Shown here in pieces: positions 46,533 to 58,276 of a DNA stretch of 64,000 bases. Numbering within the stretch: the stretch's first letter is position 1; the number at the start of each line of letters is the position of its first letter. The translations under genes and the position numbers were made by a program. The stretch comes from Helicostylum pulchrum (lineage: Eukaryota > Mucoromycota > Mucoromycetes > Mucorales > Mucoraceae), in the NCBI GenBank assembly GCA_025677825.1, contig JAIXMO010000003.1, forward strand, positions 62,001 through 126,000. The letters run 5' to 3'. The notes below the pieces were generated by a model. The model saw only the letters and a list, made by a program, of their open reading frames with translations, searched no databases and was not told where the DNA came from.

Positions 46533-48224
46533 ATGACAACTTTAAATTTTATATTCTCTTTAAAAGGAATCACACTAATTGCACTAACTGCATTCTTTGT
46601 CTGGTTACTAACGGGTTATCCTCAATGGAAACAACAACGTACTACTACTACTACTACTACCACTCATACCAACCATGACAGCCTAAAAACAAAAATATCG
46701 ACTGAAATAGCAAGTTTGAAACAAGAAGCGGGGCAGCAAGTCAACAACCCAGAAGCGAACGGACAACAAGATACCCAAGGCAATAATAGACCTATAAAAG
46801 ACCTGTCACTAGCACATTATATCTTGGTGACTCCTTTTGCGGCACTTTATATATTAGGCCGAGTTATTTTAGATACGGTGCGATACAGTGTATACTTTGT
46901 GATATGGTCATGCGAAAGATCGATACCACATATTGATGACTGGTTATTTGATAAAGTGACAATATGGTTACCAAAGAAATACAGCGAATTAGAACAATGG
47001 TGGATATATAAAGGGAAACCGAGCGTTGCAGCATACTCACATCATTTTCAGCATGCCACATTACCTGCCATTATTAAAAACACAGAAACGTTCTTTGAAA
47101 CGGGTTATCGTATTGGCTGTACTGTTTCTAGCGCCACGCAAGATTTTATAGATGCTTGGAAACGGTTTACACAGCGACACGATTGGCACCAATTGACTAC
47201 TGATCTAGGAAATGTTGCATACATCGTGATTTGGGCTCCACTGGTTTGGGTGGTGATACGATCCGTAAGGCTTGCTAATTTAGTATATAGTGGGTTACGG
47301 TCTGTAGCTATTTCAGTTCAAGGCGATGTAGTGTGGATCTGTTCCACATTGATACCAGCAGTTTATGATTACATGATAACCACACGTTTAGCGCAATGGA
47401 TATATATAGGTATATTATCTGCTGGTAAAGGAATGCGATCGACATGCCTTGCTTTACACCAGTACGTACTAGTACCTACTTTAGGCAGGTTTCTGATATG
47501 GCTAGTAAAATCAATTGATCAAGCTATTTTATTGTTACAAGACCATACAATCCAACAAAAGTTACACAGGATTTATAAATGGATGGCACCCAAAATAGTT
47601 TGGACTATTTTGGAATTCAGCGGCGTTTTTCTAGAAATCGTAAAATGGGCCCACTCTGTGTGTATCCAGTTATTGTACCCAGCATATAGACTCTTCATGA
47701 AACGCGTGTTACCTAGCTTAGCAATTGCATACCAGAAAATCGTGGTTCATTGGGGTTACGAATTGCACCTCTATCCAGCTTGGGTCAAGGTCTACCCATA
47801 TTTAAACACGCCTCTGCTATGGGCATATACTAACGTGACAGTACCCTTGTTAAATGGGGTTTATACGTTTGTTGCTAGTATATCAAACCATGTAACACGA
47901 CTCTTGCTAGTTAAATTACAAATAATTCTTAATAAGGCGATTGAAATATCAATCTTCTATTCCCAATGGTCTTATCGTATTACCCAATCATGGTTACTAA
48001 AACAGGCTCCCGTATTGTCCGAAATCATCCAAAACTCATATCAAGTTTTCTTGAATGCTTGCGATTGGGACTCGTTAAAACAAGATACCGTGGCTCTCTG
48101 TACTGATCTCTATGATTGGATTCAAGTACAATCGAATTTGGTGTACCTTTCAATCGAAAGATCCTTGAGTTCTTGGGTTAAAGAACAAGGAGGAGAAGGA
48201 GGAGAAAAACAAAAATTAGCTTAA
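46533..48224 (+). CDS. Large hydrophobic Trp-rich protein, unknown function
   Basis: A single uninterrupted ORF of 563 codons. An N-terminal membrane helix (ITLIALTAFFVWLLTGY) is followed by a poly-Thr/Gln linker (residues about 35-90). Then come repeated hydrophobic/amphipathic segments with regularly spaced Trp and Tyr: LAHYILVTPFAALYILGRVI, YIVIWAPLVWVVIRSVRLAN, YIGILSAGKGMRS, VWTILEFSGVFLEIVKWAHS. The segments look like a chain of amphipathic helices rather than classical transmembrane bundles, and could wrap a membrane or lipid surface. I recognise no family. It starts 125 bp after SNF5, so the two genes are very tightly packed. Lack of introns in a long gene is unusual here. Confidence 0.75.
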   Translation: MTTLNFIFSLKGITLIALTAFFVWLLTGYPQWKQQRTTTTTTTTHTNHDSLKTKISTEIASLKQEAGQQVNNPEANGQQDTQGNNRPIKDLSLAHYILVTPFAALYILGRVILDTVRYSVYFVIWSCERSIPHIDDWLFDKVTIWLPKKYSELEQWWIYKGKPSVAAYSHHFQHATLPAIIKNTETFFETGYRIGCTVSSATQDFIDAWKRFTQRHDWHQLTTDLGNVAYIVIWAPLVWVVIRSVRLANLVYSGLRSVAISVQGDVVWICSTLIPAVYDYMITTRLAQWIYIGILSAGKGMRSTCLALHQYVLVPTLGRFLIWLVKSIDQAILLLQDHTIQQKLHRIYKWMAPKIVWTILEFSGVFLEIVKWAHSVCIQLLYPAYRLFMKRVLPSLAIAYQKIVVHWGYELHLYPAWVKVYPYLNTPLLWAYTNVTVPLLNGVYTFVASISNHVTRLLLVKLQIILNKAIEISIFYSQWSYRITQSWLLKQAPVLSEIIQNSYQVFLNACDWDSLKQDTVALCTDLYDWIQVQSNLVYLSIERSLSSWVKEQGGEGGEKQKLA

Positions 48225-49982
48225 AATAAAAATAATGTATATTTTAGTACAAATCGAGATTTTGTTTTAAGACCCTATTTGTGTTTTTTTTTTTAAGAAA
48301 CCGATATAAAACATTCACGGCATTTTTTTTTTTAGATTCAAAAGGGCAAATACATAGTATTTTAACCGATTATACTAAAATGAAATATGTGTCAGATACG
48401 AAAAAACTTGTTATTCCTTGTTTATACAGTTCATGTCGCCTGTAATGTAAAATGAGAAAGCTGGATCAAAAGCAATAAGCATAAAAAAAACTCCTAAAAT
48501 GTATTATTCCGTTAAAATGCAATCCTGTAATAACGACGCTAGTATAAAATGTTTAGAATATTTTCTTTTGCTTCTAAATAACAATAATGCTACGCACCGC
48601 ATATCTGTATTACTAAAAATTTAGTCTATCAGTTTTAAATATTATTCTTTATTATTATTTTTTAACGCCAAACCTAATACTTATTTAGGGCAAAAAACTT
48701 GGTATCAAGAGTTTCTTCTATTTCGTGTGAGCACACGTGATAAGGAAAGGCCCGTATACTCTTTTTATAGCAGTGATGAGTATACACAAGAAACGGCTTT
48801 CTCTCAGGAACAAAGAAGAAAAAGTACGATTGTATCAATTGCAACAAGATGGAAAGATCTAGAAAACTACAGCTTAACTTTTTTTTTTTTTTCTCGATCA
48901 AGTTAATTGAATCAGTTTATATTATTAATTGAGATGATACGGAAAACAAGTTTCCAGATTGTTTAAAGACGTATAAATTGTTATGGAAGCCGTCAAATTT
49001 GAAGAGCTCGCATTTTGAAAAAGCGCGTTGTTGAAAAATTCCACTGAAAATATGTTTTAGGCCTAATTTTTTTTGTAGGGGCTGGAAAGACCAGAAACCT
49101 ATAAAGCCCACTAATGCAGCATGTTTCTAAGTATGATATTTTAGCTTGGATTTTATTCGAATTTTTTCATTTTATTTGTACGGATGGTGGCATTTGATGC
49201 TGATGTAAACTGGATAATATAAATCGGTCACAAAATGTATAAGAGACCAATGTTTCGGTTTAGAATACTAACATATCCAAATAAACAACTTATCTGACAT
49301 AAAAGGATAGATGTGTGTGGAAATAATAAAAAAAAGCGTGATACACAACCAAAGAAACTAATTAAAATCGTTTTATTTAGTGCACATACAAAAAAAAAGT
49401 AGAAATAACAAAACAGCTAAATTAGCACAGTTTAATAAGGGGGAAGGGGATCCCGAGAAAAAAAAAGTATTCTAGTGATTTAGTTTATTTATAGTTGAGA
49501 AAAAAATAAAGTGTACCTGTAGCGGGTTAAAGGAAAAGGGAATTTTCTATAATATTTTAGAAGGGAGTTCAAACGAAAGAGATGACCAACTACCGTAAAA
49601 GAGCCCACCCGACAAAGTATACAATTAAGGAAATTTTTATTTTTCGTACAGTGAAAAAAAAAAAATAGGTAGGGCGACAAACAAAATTAGGGTGTTTGAT
49701 TGGAACAATATTAACGTTAGGAGCAATTGATACAAGACTAATATTTGAGTGTGCTGTTTACTCCAAAAAGTCGCTTGGTCAAATTCCAATAGCCCAAGTC
49801 TTACCATAAAAGGTGATTGATATTCTAGACCCTAGGACCTAAAATTTATTTTATTAAACCCCCCCTTTTTTATTTCTTTCTCTTTTCTCTCTTCTTTTTC
49901 TTTTTCCTTTTTATTTCATAAGTACAATATATGCTTCCCAAACTTTTACTTTAAAAACAACAAATAAAAAAAATAATTTAAA
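48225..49982. other. Intergenic, 1.75 kb, no gene seen
   Basis: AT-rich with short open frames only. The final 130 bp are a strong pyrimidine tract (49860-49915) followed by an A-rich leader before the F-box gene, probably its core promoter. Confidence 0.5.
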
Positions 49983-51863
49983 ATGACAGGTCATGGAATT
50001 TGGCTTGATCATTCATCAAGATTATTATCATTGCCTAAAGAATTATTACTCGAAATTATAACTTCCGTTGCACTAGATTCAACCAATCCTTTTCAACTAT
50101 TTCCTACCGCCTTAATAGAGTTATCACAATGTTGTAAATATTTGTATTTTCTCGTACATAAAGATCCTTGGAGACTACAAACTCTATGGCCAGTTGCATT
50201 TCACCACAGATTCGATACCACTGCTATCTATCGAAGAAGGCTTCATCTCAACTTGAACTGGCAAGCCGTTTTAGAAAGAAGATGTAAAGCTTTATATCAA
50301 TGTCGTTCCTTTGCTTTCAATCCTACCCAAATTGAGAAATTAAAATCCATTGACTGGGAAGTTATTTGGGATATGATTACTGAACATGGTAAACTATATG
50401 ATTTTTGTGTGTTTTTGTTTCTGTAGTAACACTATAATTTTTTCTTTAGACGAGTACAATATTCCCCACCTTTTAAACTACCAAGTACAATTTGCTGCGG
50501 GTATTGCGTTTCAATTGGGTCCTTACCAAGATAGGGAAGTTTACCCCGTCGTACTACCCATCCTGTCTCTACTTGTCAACTACGGTACGATATACACACA
50601 CACATATATATATATAAAAGTAATAATAATTAACATTTATTTTCCCTCCTCCCAGATTTTTCAATCACTCGTTTCTTTTATCAAAAGGATAATATATCAA
50701 TTGTGTCCAACGAATTAAGTCAGTTCGCTTACAACTTTGAAGCGGACGCACTAATTACTCAACATACCCCACTTCGTTACTTTCACTCTTGGTCCTCACC
50801 TCCTGACCAATCTGCGTCTACGACGATCAGTAGCACTTTTTACCCTGCGCAAGACCCGCTGGCTTCTGCCTTTCATTTATTTTTTGCCACTATTTTTGCT
50901 TCTCATCCCAATATATATCAAGCCATTCCAGGATGTATTCCTATCCCACTCTTTACTCTAAATTCCGAGTCGTTTGATGTTGAGTTCCTCAGACGCTATG
51001 AACGTAATTTGTTTTTCTCGAGTCTGCAAGAATCTCGTCAAGGCTGGGAGTACAAACAAAACCCAACGGCTCCTACGGCTACTACTCCTTTAAATAATAT
51101 TTATGCTAATTCCGGGTTCGCTTCCGCAAGTCATTTTGTAAGCGAGGCTCATTTAATTGAAGGTGAATGGATTGGGTACTATACTTTTCAAGATACAGAC
51201 GATATGGACGATGAAAATCCTATGCCTGTGATTCCGCACAATCTTAATTTACTGACTAATACTACTGCTGGTGGTGGTCCCGTCGATATGAATCACAACA
51301 ACAATAACGCCACAGTTGAAGCCACAATGGAAGACTGGTTTGATGGTCCTATGCGATTAACCATCAAGATCGTACCACTTGAAGACTCAACTGGTGAACC
51401 GATAAACCAATCTTCGTGGCTCTCACGTTGGCTTGACGAAGACTCGGATAGTAATAGTAGATCTGATACTATGACCGAACCAAGAAAGAGACGTAAGATT
51501 AGCTCTGCTTCTGTACTTCCTTCTTCTTCAAGATCGAAATATACCAACACCTCTGAGCTACAATTCCCTTCTAGCCATTTACGCTCTTGTCCTTTAACTC
51601 GATTTGAAGGTACGGGTGTTGATAATCTGGGTACATTTTCTATTTCTGGTCTTGTCGATGATACGGAAGAAGGTCAGGTTACTTGGGAAAAGAATTACAT
51701 TGATTCCGGAGAAACTTGGGAATATTCTGGTCGCTTTGCTTGGCCAATGGGTTTATGCGGTCGCTGGGGAGATGAAGAATACGGAGGTCCTTGGTGGATG
51801 TGGAAAGTACCTGATAAAGAAACTATTCTATCTTCTACTTCTTTGGCTAATGCTTCCAAGTAA
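49983..51863 (+). CDS. F-box protein
   Basis: Three exons, 49983-50388, 50450-50584 and 50656-51863, about 580 residues. An N-terminal F-box-like segment, LLSLPKELLLEIITSVAL with LIELSQCCKYLYFLVHKDPW, would bind Skp1 in an SCF ubiquitin ligase. The middle and C-terminal parts have EGEWIGYYTFQDTDDMDD, GPMRLTIKIVPLED, CPLTRFEGTGVDNLGTFSISG and YSGRFAWPMGLCGRWGDE. This resembles a beta-rich substrate-binding region found in fungal F-box proteins. A basic KRRKIS stretch in the low-complexity loop may be a nuclear signal. The substrate is unknown. Confidence 0.82.
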
Positions 51864-52572
51864 AACAAAAACATTATACGCATATATACCCACTCCTCTC
51901 TCTCTTCTCTCTTTCATTGTAATTTTATTTTCTTCTGGTCAAGAAAACTTCTTTTTTTTTTCATATAAGCCAATTCTGTATTTCTTCACTTTCATTCTTT
52001 TTCTTTTTAATTATTCAGTAACAATCAAGTAATAATAGTAATAGTAAAATCTTTTTTTAAATCATGACAGCAAAAAAATAAATAAAAGAATAAACATACA
52101 TGCATCAACTACATTTAACTTTCCCGGGTTGCCGGACAATTTTTTTTTTTGGTCGGAATTATTGGTTGTCAAATTTACCACGATTTTTTTTGGCACTGGA
52201 ATCAAAACAGTGGCAAGAAGCTGTAAACGAATAAGACCTCCTCTTAGCATCCATTTGTAAAAGGTAGATAACACATCCATCAATCATCAATCATAGACTG
52301 TCACGAACGAAAAAAGATACATCTCGACTTGCAGATTAAAAAATTGACAATAGTATGGAATTTTAGATGAAAGTTTTTTTTTTAGCAGAGGATGGTTTTT
52401 TTTATTTAAGAGGCAGATAGAGGGAGAGACAACCTTATAAAAAAGTTCCACTGGTCGAGTCCATTATTACAACGTGGAAGTTATATACATTTTGACAGCC
52501 TATGATTGATTGATTTCTTCTGCTTCCGCTGTATTTTATTTTACATTGCTAACTTTCCTTGTTTTAGTCAAC
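51864..52572. other. Intergenic, eL32 promoter region
   Basis: About 700 bp. The first part is a CT-rich 3' flank of the F-box gene. The last 130 bp lead into the ribosomal protein start, with AACCTTATAAAAAAG at 52431-52445. No gene was seen; a minus-strand open frame at 52062-52283 lacks features. Confidence 0.45.
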
Positions 52573-53049
52573 ATGGTTACTCCTGCCGTGAAGCACACCA
52601 TCGTGAAGAAGCGTACCGCTACCTTCAAGCGTCATCAATCTAACCGTTTCATGCGTGTTGGTGTACGTATATTATCTTAGAATATTTATGGGTTTTTTTT
52701 TTATATAAGGAAAGCATATACTCAAAACTATAATTTAATATAGGAATCTTGGAGAAAGCCCAAGGGTATTGATTGTAACATGCGTAGACGTTTCAAGGGT
52801 CAAGCTCCTATGCCCAAGATCGGTTACGGTTCCGCCAAGAAGACCCGTAACATCATGCCTAACGGTTTCCGTAAGTTCGTTGTCTCCAACGTCCGTGAAC
52901 TCAACCTTTTGTTGATGCACAACCGTTCTTACGCTGCTGAAATTGCCCACAACGTTTCTTCCAAGAAGCGTGTTTCTATTCTTGAACGTGCTGCTCAACT
53001 TAACGTCAAGGTTACCAACGCTGGTGCTCGTCTCAGATCTCAAGAGTAA
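52573..53049 (+). CDS. RPL32: 60S ribosomal protein eL32
   Basis: Two exons, 52573-52662 and 52744-53049, give 131 residues, the normal size. The sequence is diagnostic: [61 protein letters not shown] and [10 protein letters not shown]. The intron has GTACGT/TAG borders and lies after Gly30. Codon use is strongly biased to C-ending codons (AAC, TTC, GTC) compared with its neighbours, as expected of a highly expressed gene. Confidence 0.97.
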
Positions 53050-54766
53050 ATTTTCTTTTAGATTGTTTTTATTCTAGCATTTCATTATTTTGATTTATTA
53101 AATATCTACTGAAAAGAATCTCTCTGATCATTTTTCTTCACAATTGTCACTTCGCAATTTATCAATTTGTTTTTTTCTTCTAAAAGAGTAACATAGAGTA
53201 GAGAGGGGGGAGGAAGGGGGGAATTAGAGTTGTCTAAAAAGGTAATTATAGAAGAGGAATAACTAAAAAAAAAAAGGTACAGTCTGGCCCTGTTTTTTGT
53301 TCCTCGCCGAGTACTTTTCTAGAATTTCATGCAGATACGATTTGATGTAATCACTTTCTAGCTACCTTACGAAAAAAAACGGGGATAGTGGTTATAGTTG
53401 CATCCAGGACAACTCGCTACTAACCAACCTAACCTTTGTTCTGCTGCTAAACCAAAAATTACAATTAAAAAAAAAAACGCCATATATTCATTGGTAAACG
53501 TCAATATAAAACACATCAATAAAATGTCAAACATTAAAATTGCATTTATCGGAGTTCCAGCACCATTTGATACAAACCTATATAAAATAACATGGAGCGT
53601 GCTTTTTTTATCCAAGTAATAATGGAATCATGTACAACTACATTTAAAGTTTCGTACTTTGCTTCTTTTTAAAATGCGAAGGAATGCATTATATTAAACT
53701 TTTATTGCCTGTCACCGCCGATATTTTGTTGTATTAGTCTACTTCTCTCCCTTCTTTTTTTTGTTCGAACCAAATGCGGTTTTCTTTTTAATCTGTCGTG
53801 CATTATCCCAGTTAGTACGATTATTTTCATTATGTTATCGTAGTCTCAATCGTGGAAAGAAAGGAGGGTTTCGAACTACTACAAAAACTACTAAACTTTA
53901 TGGAAAATAGCGTATAAAGAAGTACATCGATTGTCTCCTTCTTTTATATTTATATTTTTACCTAATTCTATTGTAATGTAATAATCGGATAATATAAATA
54001 ATTATAATTACAATATATAATTAAAGCTTATTTTCATACATACTCGAATTAAGCTACAGTTTTTTTTATAGATTATCGGTATAACTAGTTAGATGTAATT
54101 ACAGGTATTTACGGTTCCTTATAACCAATAATCTTGCTGCATATCGAACGTTTCGGCGTATATATACGTCATAACGATATGGCGTATGCATATCTACAAA
54201 CTGGTTTTTTTCGTAAACAGTTCTGTCATATAAAGCAGCCACTTGGGTATATATGCATTAATCATCTTTCTGGGTATTTAATTGACAGTCGCTCTTAATC
54301 CCTATGACATTATTTTCGGTATCTAGACTCGACAAACTACTTGTGTACGGGACAATAACGAGAGTTCAACGAAAAAGTAAATAGGGAGGGAATTAGGGGT
54401 TTTTTTTCTTCTTTGTTTGAATTTTAAAACAGGGGTAAATAATGGTGCCATAGTATCGTTAATATGAGCTGTCAAAAACAAAATGGATTACAAGAGAGGA
54501 TTTTACTGTCAACTCTAAAGCATATACAGTAACAGAAATGCGCTTAAAAGGAAAATAATTCGGTTATAAGCAATATTTGATTATATTTAGCTTTTATTTT
54601 CTACGACAAAAAATGAATATATGGTATTGGCTAATTAGCAGTAAAAAAAAAGGGTTCTTGGTTAATAAGTATGCATGTGTAAATAATATACGTCATTAAG
54701 AAAGGGCTTTATTAGTTTATTAGTTAATTAATTATAGGTAGTTAGTCGTAAATAAGAATGCATTAT
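53050..54766. other. Intergenic, 1.7 kb, no gene seen
   Basis: AT-rich. It contains a purine tract near 53200-53222 and small palindromic pieces (CGTATATATACG near 54158), and ORFs too short or biased to support a gene. Confidence 0.5.
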
Positions 54767-55880
54767 TGATTAAGAGTCAAAGAGGATGAAGTAGTAGTAG
54801 ATTCTGACTGGTTCCTTTCGCTTCTGCGTCGATGTATTCTTCTTCCACTGCTCGATCTTCTAATATGAGGACCTAATTAAAATTATATAGTTTGGTATTA
54901 GATATGATGTGTATGTCCAAGTATACATCATGAATTACTAGAGGAAGATAAAACACGAGCTCCAATTTCAACTCTATAGTCGAGCGCTTTTTGTGCTTCT
55001 TCTATTAAAGATTCCGTCATGCGTCTTAAACGATTAAACTGTTCATCTTTCTCCCAATCATCTTCCTAAACAAAAACAAAAACTAAATTAGCTAAACAAA
55101 AAAAAAAAAACAAAAAAAAAAGGATGGAAATATTTCTTACATTTTCAAGTAAAATTTGGTGCTGTAAAAGTAATTGATCAGTTTCCCTTTTCTTTTGTTC
55201 ATCATCACTAGTGACTTATACGGTAAATATAAAAGTAAAATAATAAAATAAGATTAAAATACACACTTAGGGATAGTCATCATTTTTTGTTTGAAAGAAG
55301 CGACTTGTTTTGCTTGTTGTCGAACGGTTGTTTCCAACATTTGATTAATTTTTAATAGTGATTGATTTGATATTTCTAAATCAGCCATCTATAATACAAT
55401 TAATTATCTCCCCGAAATTATAATTGCCCGAAAAAAAAATAATATTATATTATGCATATATACTTTTCGATTTATGCGAGCATCTTCATCTTCACTACTA
55501 AGGATATTATTACTACTACTACTAATGATACTGCTAATACTATTATTACTGCTAATAAAATGGGTATCAGTGCCGGACAAGTCTTCTAATTGCTTATTAT
55601 GTATCAGTAATGCTTTTTCGGATAATAGTGTTTGTTGTTTTTTCTCTGGGATATAATGATTGGGTATGATGGATTGCTTATTGTATGACTCTACTAGTAT
55701 ATGCTTTTTTAATAATGACGGAGGAGGAGGCTGTTGCTTAGGATCGTACAGGTTCAAGAAGGGTTTTTTCTTTTTTGATGGGTCGTGCGATTTTATCGCA
55801 ATTCCTCCTCCTCCAGGTTTATTTTGATTTGATGATGGCCTGATTATATTTACAGCTTTTGGTCCCGATATGTAATTCAT
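54767..55880 (-). CDS. Coiled-coil protein, unknown function
   Basis: About five exons on the minus strand, starting at the ATG at 55880 (MNYISGPKAVNIIRP). Exon 1 is Pro/Ser/Lys-rich and disordered with a Ser/Asn run. After an intron comes a heptad-patterned helix, MADLEISNQSLLKINQMLETTVRQQAKQVASFKQKM, then KKRETDQLLLQHQILLEN, DEQFNRLRRMTESLIEEAQKALDYRVEIGARVL, and a basic Ser-rich end (RRIHRRRSERNQSESTTTSS). The last exon's frame is the least certain. The helices suggest a structural or cytoskeletal scaffold; I do not recognise the family. It is divergent from the gene at 56126, with about 245 bp between start codons. Confidence 0.65.
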
Positions 55881-56125
55881 GCTGACCAAAAAAAAAAAAG
55901 AATAAAAAGGGAGAAAAAAAAAAAGGGAATAAAGATTAAGAAAACAACATATAAACGTCGTTCGTTTTTTTGTACCACGTGATATCTATGTTCGGGTTCA
56001 AAACAAGGCATTTTCAATTTGTGTAAATGTGCATCACATAAAAGCTGTCCTTTCCCCTAATTTTTTCTTTTCTCTTTCTTTTTTAACTTTTTTTCTCTTT
56101 TTCTTTTTCTTTAGTATAAAAAAAT

Positions 56126-57017
56126 ATGGATGTTTATGATACGGCACATTCTGTCACAGAAGATGGAAACTCTAGTTGTGACGAAGTTATTACGCGTAAA
56201 ATTATATATAAAAGAAAGAGGTCTATTGTCAGTAATTGATTTCATGTTTCATTTTCAGGTGTAGTAACAGATTTATTTTCATACGATGATGTTAAACGAA
56301 CAAGAATATTGGATCATTATTATCTACCCAACTCAACGTTTGTATCTCCGATACTACGAACATCAGGAGTCCACAACATCAAACAGTAAGTTGCGAAAAA
56401 AAAAAAAATAGAAGCAATACTAATAAAAAGATTTCAAAAAAGCACTTTACTGGTTTGGAAAGCGCTAAATAAAGAAGCACCAACCATAAACAATATTTGC
56501 TTTAATGGGAAAACATGTGTCGTCTTTTTAACACAAACATTATGTCCTAGAATGTTTCCATTAATCCGTATACCATTACCAGTGATGGTTGTATTAGAGT
56601 TTAAAGAAACTGATAAAGATAGTGGGTTATTAAAAATAGAGACCCACGAAGAGAATTGGACCATAGAAGGTATTTTTTTATCTTTTTTTTTAAGGTTTTT
56701 CTCGCTAATGTATTAAAAAAGGCATATTAAAGGCAATACCATTTGTATCATTTTGGTACGATCATGTGATAAGAACAATGGTTGGTAAATTATTAGCAAC
56801 TACGGGTGAAGCAGTATTTACAGCAACTGAAACAGCAAGTTTACTAGTTTTGAGAAGTAAAGAGATTGAAGAGTCAAGACGAAAACTAGAAGGTTCTGCT
56901 GCTTCATCCTTTCACTACCATGATGGACAGGAGGATGATATGAAGAAGGAAAAAGACGTACAAGTCATGATGCTGAGAATACAAAATTCTTATTCCACAG
57001 ATGAAGAACGAGACTGA
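56126..57017 (+). CDS. Conserved fungal protein of unknown function
   Basis: Four exons: 56126-56194 (MDVYDTAHSVTEDG), about 56260-56386 (LFSYDDVKRTRILDHYYLPN), about 56442-56669 (LLVWKALNKEAPTINNICFN...VMVVLEFKETDKDSGLLKIE) and about 56723-57017 (ILKAIPFVSFWYDHVIRTMVGKLL). Roughly 235 residues. The alternation of beta strands in exon 3 with a helix and FWYDHVIR looks like a small NTF2/SnoaL-like fold, but this is only an impression. The C-terminus is acidic and charged. The exact inner splice sites are approximate. Confidence 0.65.
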
Positions 57018-57106
57018 AAGCAAAACTACTTTTATAAATAAAAAAGCCGTTTGAAAATACAGAAAAGTTTACTGCTTAACAGCACAAAAATGTTTATTTT
57101 AGAGTT

Positions 57107-58192
57107 TTATCCGAATCTAGCTAATCGTTTCTTTCTAATTTCATCCATGTCGTTTTTTGGTGTCACAGTTTCCATACTTGCTTGAATGGCTTTTGCCAAC
57201 ATGGTTTCTTCATCATCATCCTCTTGTTCTTCTTCTATAGCAGTTGCAGATGATGATAAAGAGTGTCCTTGACCAGAAAATGGTACAATCTTTTCAGGTT
57301 TACCAGGATTAGGTAATGTTCTTGCTTTACGATCAGCAACCGAATCATTCAACTTTCCCTTCACTGCAAAAATAGAATACCCTTCAGCTTCAATTTGATT
57401 CAACATCATTGATAAATAATTCTCTCCTAAATAAGTCGCCTTCTCTTGCATTGAATCTAAATTATACCAACGATAACTCTGAGAAAACTTTCGTAATGTA
57501 AACCAATGATTTCTCAAGTTACAAATGTACGCATTTTGCTGACTTTTTATGTACGTTATAAGTTTTCTATCGCATTACGTACTACTTTTTTTTTTACAAA
57601 CAATAAATCTTACTTTGGTTCTTTTCTAGCTTGTTCCATTTCTTTTGACTTCCATGGTATTAATTCTAAATTCCAAATCTCTAATGCTTTTTGAAGTACC
57701 TATTAAAGATGTGAATGAGAATGAGGACAATCAACTGTATGTGTGTGTGTAAAAAAACAAGAAATTTACTTGAATGGAAAAGTAACCAGAATCATCATAG
57801 TTTTGACTTTCACTTCCTTGTTTTCTACCACCTACTGCTTGTTCTGCTGCATCCAAACCTTGTCCTATTTCAGCTAAATCAACCGTAGTGAAATAATTAC
57901 CTTTTTACACATATAAAAAAAAGAGGAGCTTTAGTTCTTTATCTCTCTGTCTCTTCTTGAGTATTACAACTATTCTACCTTGTAATAAGACGCTACAGAA
58001 AGAAAGAAAAAAGTTGTTAAAGGCAGCTGCAATACGAAAATCAATTTATGCATACTTTAAAGCGTGTTGAGCGCAAAGATTATCTTGTTGTTGCTATGGT
58101 AACGTAAATTCAATATTTTTTTTAAAGCGAATTGGAAAGTGAATGGGGAGGAATTTTACCTTTTCAAAGTAGATATCAGGGATAAGGTCCAT
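57107..58192 (-). CDS. Ataxin-3-like Josephin deubiquitinase
   Basis: Cysteine protease that trims ubiquitin chains. Start ATG 58192 (MDLIPDIYFEK). A following exon gives QQQDNLCAQHAL with the catalytic Cys; next come NVLLQGNYFTTVDLAEIGQGLD and DDSGYFSIQVLQKALEIW. The exon before 57107 holds the catalytic His and Asn in RNHWFTLRKF and WYNLDS. A ubiquitin-interacting motif, EEEQEDDDEETMLAKAIQASM, lies near the end, and RKKRLARFG closes the protein. About seven exons, some only 30-40 nt. This is the ataxin-3 order (Josephin then UIM). No polyglutamine tract is present. Confidence 0.92.
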
Positions 58193-58276
58193 TTTTATAT
58201 TTATTTATTTGTTTGTAAGAAAGAAAAAAGAGAAAAAAGGGGAGCTTTAAAAAAAAAAGGGTAGAAGTATAAAAAA

